Notes under the pieces: model-generated
Told to the model about the DNA's origin: nothing
Database searches by the model: none
Seen by the model: the letters and a program-made list of their open reading frames with translations, nothing else
Position numbers and translations under genes: made by a program
Assembly (NCBI GenBank): GCA_019634385.1
Contig: JAHQVK010000170.1
Coordinates: forward strand, 1 to 64,000
Source: Myxococcales bacterium
Lineage (GTDB): Bacteria > Myxococcota > Kuafuiibacteriia > Kuafuiibacteriales > Kuafuiibacteriaceae
Length of the DNA stretch: 64,000 bases
Direction of reading: 5' to 3'
Shown here: in pieces, positions 1-9,095 of the stretch
How the letters are laid out: every line of letters starts with the position of its first letter
Position numbering within the stretch: the first letter of the stretch is position 1

Positions 1-87
1 GTTCCCTCGGAGGGTCCCGCCTCTATCTTGTAGAGAGAATACAAATCAAAGATGAGTCAATGACTACCTCAACGATAAAGACACGCT

Positions 88-266
88 TAACAGCCGGTTG
101 ATTTAGCCCAGTGTGTAGCTATCGAGCCAGGCTTTTCGTGAAACGTTCTGACGACGAGGCGAGCGTACCTGTCGGTACGCGACCGAGGAGAGACTTCTTG
201 TGGTCAGGATGTTTCACGGAAAGACCGGCCGATAGATGCCTGCAGGGCTAGATCAACAGGCTGTTA
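88..266. repeat. Family A palindromic MITE-like element, full length (179 bp)
   Basis: Ends taacagccggttgatttagccc / gggctagatcaacaggctgtta are inverted repeats with 2-3 mismatches; centre hairpin gcgtacc-tgtc-ggtacgc; reverse-oriented deleted copy at 6683-6823. Confidence 0.85.
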
Positions 267-287
267 GATCAGGTGCGTTACAAAGAA

Positions 288-466
288 CTAGCAGGCCATC
301 GGAAAAGTGGGATGGGTGATCCGCGAAGTATCTTTTCCGTGGAAGGCTCCGGATGAAGAGGGCGCATACCGGGCGTATGCAACCGATGAAAGGCGAAGCC
401 GGTCCAGACGTTCCACGGAAAAAGGACCCGCGAAGCGCTTAACTCACTTTTCCGATGGCCTGCTAG
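288..466. repeat. Family A' palindromic MITE-like element (179 bp) with perfect 22-bp terminal inverted repeats
   Basis: ctagcaggccatcggaaaagtg (288-309) and its exact reverse complement at 445-466; nested inner palindrome (cttttccgtggaa / ttccacggaaaaag; gcatac-cgggc-gtatgc). Confidence 0.85.
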
Positions 467-3131
467 GTCGCTGACTGAGTGTCCCCTGCTCTGCTCCTAC
501 CCTAAATACTAGCCCCTTACCTACACTAAATGAAATCCTCACTTTATCCCCTGCGTGTAGTCTACCTTCCAGTATACGAGCGGCAATCGGGGCTTCTATC
601 AAATGGGATAATATACTTCGAAGGGGTCGCGCACCGAGGCCGGGGTCGATCGTGTCCTCGGAGCTAAGCATGTCCAGAGCTCCGGAGTCTAATTCGAAAC
701 TAATACCTCGTTCTTGCTGGAGGCGAGTACTGGACTCGGTGACCATGAGTCTGGCGATACGTCGAAGGGCGGAACCCTTGAGTGGACCATAAAAAAGCTT
801 CTCGTCGATGCGACCCCACAGCTCTACTGGAAGGGCGCGCCGAGCGGCATCAAGCGCCGAATTCTCCCCTGGGCTGTCATCAGACTCGCCGGCTACAAAG
901 CCTATCGGTCGAGAGGCCTCGGTACTGTCGGAACCAAGATTTGAGGTTAGGAAGATGATGGTTTCCTCAAAAGTTACCGTTCTTCCCTGGCTATCGGTAA
1001 TTCTACCATCGTCCAGAATCTGCAAAAGGAGCTGGAGAACATCTCGATGGGCTTTCTCAATTTCATCGAATAAAATGACACAACTTGGTCTAGAGCGGAT
1101 GACAGATGTGAGTTGACCACCGGACTCATGTCCGACATATCCGGGGGGAGCTCCGACTAACCGTGAAACCGAATGCGGTTCCGAGTATTCCGAAAGGTCA
1201 AATCTCACCAGCTGTTGAGCATCACCATGAAGAATCTCTGCGAGGGCCTTAGCTGTTTCTGTTTTACCAACCCCAGTGGGGCCAACCAGCAGGAAGCTAC
1301 CTTGGGGACGCTGGGAGTTAAATCCGGCGGCATGCCGACGTACAACCTCCGCAATTTTTTTGAGACAGCGGTCGTGACCTACCACTTTGTTGGCCAGCTC
1401 TGACTCAAGTTGAAGTAAACGCTGACGGTCGTTAACCAGAAGCCGCTCACTAGGTATTCCGGTTCTTTCCTCTACCAGAAGGGCTATCAACGTTTCGGTG
1501 ACCTCAGTTTGACCCGATCTGGCTGCCCGAGAACCGGCTAGATCGAGAAGAGCAATGGCTTTGTCGGGTAGTTGGCGGTCGGGGATGAATCGAGTTGATA
1601 GGCGGACTGAGGCTCGTACGGATTCTGTTGTGTATCCAATTCCGTGATACTCTGCGTAGGTTGGTAGCAGCTGGTAGATCATAGACTCGGCTTGCCGAGC
1701 TCCTGGCTCTTGAACAAGTACTGGAACAAATCGTCTCGCAAGAGCGGGATCTTTTGCTATATGTCGGTGAAACTCAGCGGGCGTTGTAGCACCAATACAT
1801 GGAAAGGCTCCTCGAGCGAGAGCGGCCTTGAGTTCGCTAACGGCATCGTGAGCCCCGTCCCCGGTGGCGCCAATGCCCATCAACGTGTGGATTTCATCAA
1901 AAAAGATTACCACCCGCTCGTTAGCTCGAGCAACTTCGTCTTGTAGTCCACGGATCTTTTCGCTGAAACTACCGCGCAACTGAGTACCAACCAAGAGTTG
2001 GCCGGTATCGAGGGCGATCAGTGCTCGTTGTCTTTCTGCTGCCGAGCCGTTGCTCCAGCGGGTCGCTAGTCCCTCTACAATGGAGGTTTTCCCAACTCCA
2101 GGTTCACCAATCAGGCAAGGATTATTGGCCCGGCGTTTTCCGAGGATGTCGATCAATTGCTGAACTTCGGCTTCTCGGCCAGAAAGTAGATCGAGCTCGC
2201 CCCTTAGAGCTTCTTCACTGAGGTTTCGGCCCAAACTTGAAAGCCATGGAAATTCCTCCAGAGGTAACAAACCGCTATCTTTGGAACTGTCACTAGCAGA
2301 TATCGGTGTTGTTGATGGAGCTCGAGGCTCTGGTGTCTTGGCTGGTGATGGCGTTGCTGAGTTGGATGATGACTTAGGTTTGATTGGGTTTCGCTGGTCT
2401 TTGCGGCGGGTAGGTGGTGGGTCGCGGCGGCTGCTGGGTGGCTTGGGGGGCAGCAATGGTGGAGACCATGACACCGCCCGAGCGCGTCCACCGCCTGAGT
2501 CTTCGCGTGGGACCGGTAGGCGGCTCAGATGATGTCGGGGCGCCATGTCGACACCGTGTCCCGTGAATTGCCAGCGTTGGTTGGAGCCGGTGAGAATGGT
2601 GAGTGCGCGAGTGCGGAGGCGCTGCAGCTTCTCGCCGGTGCGCTGGAGAAGAACGTAAGCCGCAGAATCTTGGACCCGGGTGATACCTACCAATACGTGA
2701 AGTCCGTCAACCGTGTGGGAACTGCAGCTGACGGCAATCTGTGCAGCCCGCTCCATGATCGTGCGCACTGCATGTTTTGACTCCATCAGTCGGGGTTCTA
2801 GCAGCTGGAGTAGGCGATCTTCGTTGATACCTCTCTCCCGTAAGAATTTTTCCGCAGGGTTGCGTGTCGTGAAAAATGCCAACAGTAGATGAACACTCCC
2901 CGGTGGTTGACCGGCAGCATGCGCGATATCTTCCGCCTCCGCGACCACCTCTTTGAGGTCTTCAGAGAGAGCAAGACCTTCAGATTCTTGGATGGAAGCC
3001 ACATCCATGCAGCTATCGGAGCAGCGTATTTGCGGCAAGTCTTTGGTCGAAGATTCAGCACTCGGTGAGCGAAAACTACTGATTCCCTTCGGAGACTGGA
3101 TAGGACCTCCTAAGACGAGCCTGGGCGGCAT
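444..3131 (-). CDS. ClpA/ClpC-type AAA+ ATPase (Clp ATP-binding subunit)
   Basis: Two AAA+ modules (GEPGVGKT, GPTGVGKT), Clp_N-like N-terminus, IGF-type loop (RPIGFVAG) in D2. Confidence 0.9.
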   Translation of the reverse strand: MPPRLVLGGPIQSPKGISSFRSPSAESSTKDLPQIRCSDSCMDVASIQESEGLALSEDLKEVVAEAEDIAHAAGQPPGSVHLLLAFFTTRNPAEKFLRERGINEDRLLQLLEPRLMESKHAVRTIMERAAQIAVSCSSHTVDGLHVLVGITRVQDSAAYVLLQRTGEKLQRLRTRALTILTGSNQRWQFTGHGVDMAPRHHLSRLPVPREDSGGGRARAVSWSPPLLPPKPPSSRRDPPPTRRKDQRNPIKPKSSSNSATPSPAKTPEPRAPSTTPISASDSSKDSGLLPLEEFPWLSSLGRNLSEEALRGELDLLSGREAEVQQLIDILGKRRANNPCLIGEPGVGKTSIVEGLATRWSNGSAAERQRALIALDTGQLLVGTQLRGSFSEKIRGLQDEVARANERVVIFFDEIHTLMGIGATGDGAHDAVSELKAALARGAFPCIGATTPAEFHRHIAKDPALARRFVPVLVQEPGARQAESMIYQLLPTYAEYHGIGYTTESVRASVRLSTRFIPDRQLPDKAIALLDLAGSRAARSGQTEVTETLIALLVEERTGIPSERLLVNDRQRLLQLESELANKVVGHDRCLKKIAEVVRRHAAGFNSQRPQGSFLLVGPTGVGKTETAKALAEILHGDAQQLVRFDLSEYSEPHSVSRLVGAPPGYVGHESGGQLTSVIRSRPSCVILFDEIEKAHRDVLQLLLQILDDGRITDSQGRTVTFEETIIFLTSNLGSDSTEASRPIGFVAGESDDSPGENSALDAARRALPVELWGRIDEKLFYGPLKGSALRRIARLMVTESSTRLQQERGISFELDSGALDMLSSEDTIDPGLGARPLRSILSHLIEAPIAARILEGRLHAGDKVRISFSVGKGLVFRVGAEQGTLSQRPSRPSEK

Positions 3132-4218
3132 TGAATTGTTCTTTTAACTGGGAAGCTTTGGGAGGAACGTGACTACTGACGGTTGCTTTGCCATTCTCGA
3201 ACACTACTCCCCAAGGCTCTAGCGTTCGGGCACATGCCATGGCGATCTCGTAAGCTGGGCGGTCGTGTAGCCCGACATGCTCAGCGATGTACTGGTTAAC
3301 AATACGAGCGATGGCGCTTGGGAGTAACTCGGGACATCTCACTCCATGAAAGGCTACTGATGCGTCGGTCCACTTACCTGATTCTAGTGTACCCTCGAGA
3401 AAGTTGGTTAACGTATCGCTGGATAGTTGGTATATGAGCTCCGAAGGTAGGCGACTTCGTGCTCGCAAATATTCCGCTCGCCAGGCAACCCAGTTGCTAT
3501 CCGTGGGGATGAGTCCGTTAATGAATGTATTTGCCCATCGGGTCTCAAATTGAGCACATATATCGTAGAACGCCTGAGCAGCATCTGTCTCTTTATTGTC
3601 GTATCCCGCTCTATGCCATAGTTCGCTGCATTCGATGGTAATACCATGAGCTCGAGCCAGCACAAACGAAGAAGACGGTAAATGCTGGGATTGAACCGCC
3701 ATGCGCGATACCTCCTGCTCAACAGCAGTTGAACTAAGGGTCGAGTGGGTGGCGTGAACAAACTCAAGTGCCGATTGCCACATTTCCTCATCGCCGTAGG
3801 CAACCATTGTGTGAGCTACAAGCATTTGATCTGGCTCTGATAAACCGGTGAGTTCGCCAACGGTATAGTATGTGCGCTGCGAAGAAAGATGCTTTAGTGG
3901 GGGCCAAAGAGAGGCTTGGGGCGCCATAGGGATCACTTTGACCGAGTCCGCCAGTGCTTGAGCATAAGCGCGGACCGCGTCAGAGGTATCCATTAGGGTG
4001 TGACAAAAAAGGTCTTCGATATTTCCGGTGTTTGCGGGATTTCGTTCCCGTTCACCCAGCCGTAGCAAGTGCTCAACGACAATGGCGACCTGGGAGGGCC
4101 TGAGCAGGCCTTCTACTTGAAATCTCAGAAGTCTCTTACGGAACCGGTCGAACCCCCGCGCGTGCTCCGGACTCAAATTGCCTCTTCGCTCCGCGTGCTC
4201 TTTCGAAAGGTGTAGCAT
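3076..4218 (-). CDS. hypothetical protein, probably in operon with the Clp ATPase
   Basis: 380-aa ORF, short overlap with downstream ORF, no recognised family. Confidence 0.7.
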   Translation of the reverse strand: MLHLSKEHAERRGNLSPEHARGFDRFRKRLLRFQVEGLLRPSQVAIVVEHLLRLGERERNPANTGNIEDLFCHTLMDTSDAVRAYAQALADSVKVIPMAPQASLWPPLKHLSSQRTYYTVGELTGLSEPDQMLVAHTMVAYGDEEMWQSALEFVHATHSTLSSTAVEQEVSRMAVQSQHLPSSSFVLARAHGITIECSELWHRAGYDNKETDAAQAFYDICAQFETRWANTFINGLIPTDSNWVAWRAEYLRARSRLPSELIYQLSSDTLTNFLEGTLESGKWTDASVAFHGVRCPELLPSAIARIVNQYIAEHVGLHDRPAYEIAMACARTLEPWGVVFENGKATVSSHVPPKASQLKEQFNAAQARLRRSYPVSEGNQ

Positions 4219-4356
4219 TCTTTTGTTGAGCTTGCTGAATGTCTCGCCTAACTACTTGTCAAGCACCAACTGGCGTGACGAGCAGTTGACTATTTACTTA
4301 AGCATATCTTTGATGAGTTCACAAGGCTAAGCAGGGCGGAGTGTGATAAATATCTA

Positions 4357-5589
4357 GTGATGGTGCCAGAATGCTGTGATGGCTCTCGCGTATTGCTCGG
4401 TGTGTCCGGTAGTATCGCCGTCTATAAAGCGATCGAAGTCACGAGAAAACTCCAACAGGCGCAGATACGCGTGCAGGTGGCGATGACTTCAAGTGCTCAA
4501 CAGTTCGTGACATCACTCACCTTCCAAGCGATAACAGGCCACCCCGTTTTTGATGATCTTTGGGTTAGCAAAGGACGTATTGAGCACGTTGAGCAATCTC
4601 ACGATATGGATCTTTTGATAGTGGCCCCCGCTTCTGCCAATATTCTTGCAAAGATGGCCACCGGTTTGGCTGATGATCCGGTAACAACAACCGCCTTGTC
4701 CACGCGAGCGCACATCTTGGTTGCGCCCGCAATGGAGGATGGTATGTGGCGTCATCCAGCAACGCAACATAATATGCAGATCTTACGTGACCGGGGGGTA
4801 TGGGTTGTGGGGCCCACAGAAGGAGTTTTGGCTTCTGGTAGGGTTGGTCTCGGTAGGATGGCGTCTCCGGATGAGATCGTTGATGCGGCATTGCATATTC
4901 TTCATCCGCCTCCGCTTTCTCTCAAAGGTGATCGGATAGTTGTAACTGCGGGGCCAACGCAGGAGATGATCGACCCGGTTCGCATGTTGTCGAATCGCTC
5001 AACGGGAGCTATGGGCATCGCGCTCTCCGAGGAGGCAGTTCGCCGAGGTGCTCAGGTGTGTTTGGTGCTGGGACCTACGCATTTGAAGCCTCGTGATAAT
5101 AATCACCTACGGGTTGTACGGGTTGAGAGTGCCTCGGAGATGCTTGCCGCAGTTCAAGCTGAACTTGCCGAGTGTACGATGTTTGTTGGGGCGGCCGCAG
5201 TGAGTGATTTTCGAATAGCTAATCCTCGAACCTCAAAATGGAAACGGTCTGATTCCGAGGCTACCCACCTTGAACTAGTCGAAAATACTGATATTCTCAA
5301 GACCGCTACCGCCCGGTTGCGAGCGCTGCGTGAAGATGCTTGGGTTATGGGCTTTGCGGCGGAAACGGAGGACCTGGAACAACACGCCCGCGCAAAGTTG
5401 GAGCGAAAGGGGTGTGATGTAGTGATAGGCAATATTGTTGGTCCGAATCGTGGGTTTGGTGAAGGCCGGACCGAAGTGTTAGTAGTCAGTCGGCAGCAAC
5501 CAGCAGAAGTATTGGGGCCTGCAACCAAAAGTGAGATCGGCTCACTTATTTGGGATAAGGTTGCACAGATGAGGGGCAAGTTTCATTGA
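4357..5589 (+). CDS. coaBC: bifunctional phosphopantothenoylcysteine decarboxylase / phosphopantothenate-cysteine ligase
   Basis: LLGVSGSIAVYKA, APAMEDGMW, VTAGPTQEMIDPVR motifs. Confidence 0.95.
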   Translation: MMVPECCDGSRVLLGVSGSIAVYKAIEVTRKLQQAQIRVQVAMTSSAQQFVTSLTFQAITGHPVFDDLWVSKGRIEHVEQSHDMDLLIVAPASANILAKMATGLADDPVTTTALSTRAHILVAPAMEDGMWRHPATQHNMQILRDRGVWVVGPTEGVLASGRVGLGRMASPDEIVDAALHILHPPPLSLKGDRIVVTAGPTQEMIDPVRMLSNRSTGAMGIALSEEAVRRGAQVCLVLGPTHLKPRDNNHLRVVRVESASEMLAAVQAELAECTMFVGAAAVSDFRIANPRTSKWKRSDSEATHLELVENTDILKTATARLRALREDAWVMGFAAETEDLEQHARAKLERKGCDVVIGNIVGPNRGFGEGRTEVLVVSRQQPAEVLGPATKSEIGSLIWDKVAQMRGKFH

Positions 5590-6635
5590 GTGCCCAGGAG
5601 GACTTAGCTGAAATCATTCAACAGCTGCGTATCGAGCTAGAGTGGGCGGTGCGCACGGGCATTGACGTCCATTTTCCTGCGCCAACCTTGGAGGTTACGG
5701 AGGTGCTGCGGCTAGACGTTGGTGGGGACACCGAGGTATTGCCGGTCGATGCGGGGGGCCCGGCTATTTCATCAACGGATCCCAGCTCAGAGGCTGAGGG
5801 GAAACCGGATGACACTCCACCACCAGCATTTAAGCCCGACCCACCGGAGAGCCCTGAGCCCGAGAGAGTACATTTTGCTCCAGAAAGAGCACGGCAGCGG
5901 ACGGAGTTTCAGGCGGACCGACCTTGGGAGAGGTATATTCCTGAAGAGGGAGGGGAGCCGGTTGTTGAAGGACGGGAACTTGTTGTTGAAAGAGCAGAAG
6001 GTAGTGGACGAGGTCTTTTGGATACCTCCCCCAACGACCCACGTGGATACTCTGCGCTTCAAAGCGCGAGGGGGCTCGAACAAGTACGGGAGATTTTAGG
6101 GGATTGTGAAAGATGCAAACTTCATCGAGCCGGTCGTACTAAGATCGTATTTGGTGTCGGTAATCCTCATGCTGAACTCATGTTTGTGGGGGAGGGACCA
6201 GGACGCCAAGAAGATCGCATGGGCGAGCCATTTGTTGGTGATGCTGGTCAGCTACTCACCCGAATTATCGAACGAGGCATGGGGCTTGAGCGAGCTCAGG
6301 TATATATTGCCAACATCGTAAAGTGCCGCCCACCAAATAACCGAGATCCTATGCCTGATGAGGTGGAAGCTTGTGAGCCGTTTCTGAAAGCGCAAATACA
6401 TCAAATCCAGCCGAAAGTGATTATTGCCCTGGGAAAATATGCAGCCCAGACTCTCCTGAGGTCTAGGATGCCTATAAGCCGACTTAGAGGAAAGTGGGCA
6501 ACGTACGAAGGTATTGATCTCATGCCTACGTTTCATCCGGCATACCTGCTTCGAAACCCTCAAGAGAAACGACCGGTATGGGAGGATGTACAGTCAGTAA
6601 TGAAGTGTTTGAAAGATTTTAAGAGGCGTAGATAG
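5586..6635 (+). CDS. family 4 uracil-DNA glycosylase with acidic/proline-rich N-terminal extension
   Basis: CERCKLH, FVGEGPGRQEDRMGEPFVGDAGQLL, NIVKCRPPNNRDP, TFHPAYLLR motifs. Confidence 0.93.
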   Translation: MSAQEDLAEIIQQLRIELEWAVRTGIDVHFPAPTLEVTEVLRLDVGGDTEVLPVDAGGPAISSTDPSSEAEGKPDDTPPPAFKPDPPESPEPERVHFAPERARQRTEFQADRPWERYIPEEGGEPVVEGRELVVERAEGSGRGLLDTSPNDPRGYSALQSARGLEQVREILGDCERCKLHRAGRTKIVFGVGNPHAELMFVGEGPGRQEDRMGEPFVGDAGQLLTRIIERGMGLERAQVYIANIVKCRPPNNRDPMPDEVEACEPFLKAQIHQIQPKVIIALGKYAAQTLLRSRMPISRLRGKWATYEGIDLMPTFHPAYLLRNPQEKRPVWEDVQSVMKCLKDFKRRR

Positions 6636-6682
6636 TCAGTCGGAACATAGGTTTGTTGATGGTCTGAATATGTTGATTTCTC

Positions 6683-6823
6683 CTAGCAGCCGGTTGATCT
6701 AGCCCTGCACGCATCTATCGGCCGGTCTTTCCGTGAAAGATCCTGACCACGAAAAGTCTCTCCTCGGTCGCGTACCGCCAGGTACGCTCGCCTCGTCACA
6801 GGGCTAAATCAACCGGCTGCTAG
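6683..6823. repeat. Family A element, internally deleted copy (141 bp)
   Basis: Ends ctagcagccggttgatctagccctg / cagggctaaatcaaccggctgctag (1 mismatch over 25); interior matches reverse complement of 88-266 with ~38 bp missing from one arm. Confidence 0.85.
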
Positions 6824-7010
6824 GGTGTGTGTCTTTAATCTCCGGACCGCGTTCTGACTTGTTTTCAACATTTGTGGGGGGTCGGTGGCTTCACCACCCT
6901 TTCGGGCTCCTCGGGCCAGTACATCCAAGTACCATCCCTCCGGGGTCGACCCTTCATACCCGCGGGATACGGCCTCATCTCCACAGGCAGAGGTTAAAGA
7001 CACGCCCTAA
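6820..7010. repeat. Family B palindromic MITE-like element (~190 bp)
   Basis: Ends ctagggtgtgtgtctttaatctccgg ... agaggttaaagacacgccctaa; internal hairpin ggtggcttcaccacc; shares its CTAG with the adjacent family A copy. Confidence 0.82.
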
Positions 7011-7031
7011 AAGAAATCTGGAAGTAAAGGA

Positions 7032-7904
7032 TTGCTTGCGACTCAGCCGGTTGTCGCCCACCCTTCGGGAGTGGACGCCTGGCTTCAAGCGCTATTGTTA
7101 GGGATCATTCAGGGTTTAACTGAGTTTCTTCCCGTCTCCTCTTCCGGTCATCTAGTTTTAGCCCAGTCAATCATGGGGGAGTCTTTTGAGTTCCAAGATA
7201 TGGCGGTGGCCTTTGACCTTGTACTACACATTGGGACATTACTTCCGGTTCTGTACTTCTACCGAAAAGATCTTGAGCAGATTTGGTATGCGTATACTGA
7301 TACTGAATCTTTACAAAGTGTTGGTCTTGGTGAGTGGCTCCGCGGAAATGAGTCACGATGGCTTCTGATCGCGGTGATTGTTGGTACAATACCTACAGCC
7401 GTAGTGGGACTCTTATTCAAAGATACCTTTGAGGTGTTTTTCCACAGTGTGCCAGCAGTCTGTGGGGCGATGTTATGTACTGCGATTCTTTTGTTTGCTA
7501 CCCGCCTTGCAATGCCACTCAGTAGTCATCGTCAACTGGGTTTGTTGCTAATATTATCGATTGGGATTGGACAGGGTTTGGCTATTACCCCAGGCATATC
7601 TCGGTCAGGGACCACGATCGCGATTGCTTTACTGTTGGGTCTGGAGCGGGACTTGGCTGCAAGATTTTCATTTATGCTTTCCATCCCTGCTATTACTGGA
7701 GCTGCGATCTTGGTTGCTAAGGATGGGGTGCAGGTACCTGCGGGTGGGAGTGTAGCCCTGATAGTTGGATTTATTGCGGCTATGGTAGTTGGATATGCGG
7801 CACTGGTGATGTTGGTTGCACTCGTCAAGCGCGGTGGACTGCACAACTTTGCTTACTACCTGCTGGCAGTGGCTACTTTGGGGCTTTTGTGGCCTAGTGC
7901 TTAG
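7032..7904 (+). CDS. uppP: undecaprenyl-diphosphatase
   Basis: ALLLGIIQGLTEFLPVSSSGHLVL, TPGISRSGTTIAIALLLGLER; real start may be GTG at 7071 (VDAWLQALLLG). Confidence 0.93.
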   Translation: MLATQPVVAHPSGVDAWLQALLLGIIQGLTEFLPVSSSGHLVLAQSIMGESFEFQDMAVAFDLVLHIGTLLPVLYFYRKDLEQIWYAYTDTESLQSVGLGEWLRGNESRWLLIAVIVGTIPTAVVGLLFKDTFEVFFHSVPAVCGAMLCTAILLFATRLAMPLSSHRQLGLLLILSIGIGQGLAITPGISRSGTTIAIALLLGLERDLAARFSFMLSIPAITGAAILVAKDGVQVPAGGSVALIVGFIAAMVVGYAALVMLVALVKRGGLHNFAYYLLAVATLGLLWPSA

Positions 7905-9054
7905 TCATATCGGCGTGAATTGGGTCTGCTGGTCTGATATCTGGATATTGGCCGCTACCACGAAAAGTCCGGAATTTAGCGATGCCGTTGCTTCTTTCTG
8001 TCATCCAGTCGGGCTGGACGGTGACCTTTCCCAATCCACCGGGAACATCAACACACAGTTTAGGAATCATCAGCCCGCTGACCCTACCTCGTAACCCATC
8101 AATAATATCAATGCCAGTCTGCAGGGGGGTACGAAAGTGGCTGATACCTTCGGCTAGGTCACACTGGTGTAGGTAGTAGGGAATGGCTCGCATGAATACG
8201 AGCTTACGGTTGAGGTTTTCGATGGCTTCCACTGAGTCATTGATGCCCTGCAGGAGAACGGACTGATTCATAACTTGGATTCCAGCGTCTAATAGAAGCT
8301 TAATCGAACGGGCAGCTGCTTCGGTACATTCTTTCTCATGGTTAAAATGGGTCATGATGTACGTCGGGCCATAGTCTCGAAGTATTTCCACGAGTGCCGG
8401 TGTTATCCGCATAGGACAGGTTGCCGGCATTCGAGTGGCAACCCTAATTACGTCTATATGAGCGGCAGAGCGTATCTCTTGCATAAGATACTTCAACTGC
8501 TGGTCACCATTCATTAGCGCATCACCGCCGGATATTAATACTTCTCGAATCTCCTTGGTTCGCTTAATATAGTCGAGTGCTTGCTGAAGTAGGCTCCGAG
8601 TAGCTTGTTGTTCAAGCCGCCCCACAATTCGTCGACGCGTACAAAATCTGCAATAAACAGGGCAGCGATCGGTGGCCAAAAGAAGTACACGATCTGGGTA
8701 TCGATGTATAAGATTAGGCGCAACCTCTAACATTTCTTCCCCTAAGGGGTCTGATTGATCTTGCTCTCCGAGAATGGTTTCTTGAGTGCTAGGGATAATC
8801 TGTTTTCGGATAGGACAGTTTGTATCTCTTTTATCCGCGAGCAAGGCGTAATACGGACATACTGAAAATCTAAATAGATTCTTAGTTTTTTCTAACCCAT
8901 CACTTTCATCTTTTGTTAGTTCAAATGTTTGGGCTAGAGCACTAATATCCGTAATACGATTTTTAATTTGCCATCCCCAGTCGACCCAGAGTTCTGGAGC
9001 GACATGTGCCCATGGGGTATTAGATAATTCAGGATTCGAGTAAAAGCGATTCAT
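7894..9054 (-). CDS. KamA family radical SAM protein (lysine 2,3-aminomutase-like)
   Basis: CPVYCRFCTRRRIVG radical SAM CxxxCxxC; DQSDPLGEE; SGGDALM. Confidence 0.9.
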   Translation of the reverse strand: MNRFYSNPELSNTPWAHVAPELWVDWGWQIKNRITDISALAQTFELTKDESDGLEKTKNLFRFSVCPYYALLADKRDTNCPIRKQIIPSTQETILGEQDQSDPLGEEMLEVAPNLIHRYPDRVLLLATDRCPVYCRFCTRRRIVGRLEQQATRSLLQQALDYIKRTKEIREVLISGGDALMNGDQQLKYLMQEIRSAAHIDVIRVATRMPATCPMRITPALVEILRDYGPTYIMTHFNHEKECTEAAARSIKLLLDAGIQVMNQSVLLQGINDSVEAIENLNRKLVFMRAIPYYLHQCDLAEGISHFRTPLQTGIDIIDGLRGRVSGLMIPKLCVDVPGGLGKVTVQPDWMTERSNGIAKFRTFRGSGQYPDIRPADPIHADMTKH

Positions 9055-9095
9055 GAAGTTGTGATCCTGACGTATGGTTGCGAGATGATATTTTG

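Noticed and set aside
2204-3061. Alternative-frame ORFs inside the Clp ATPase gene and many other 60-140 aa antisense ORFs in the track
   Set aside because: Fully contained in well-supported genes on the other strand or frame, low-complexity translations, no family features.
5719-6099. 126-aa alternate-frame ORF in the UDG N-terminal extension
   Set aside because: Overlaps the supported family-4 UDG frame; composition-driven open frame.
6809-7003. 64-aa ORF (and similar ORFs at 15706-15909, 15710-15943, 27228-27413, 62871-63113) with mutually similar translations
   Set aside because: They are translations of family B palindromes (same DNA repeat); similarity follows from the repeat, stops and frames are not conserved, so not called as genes.
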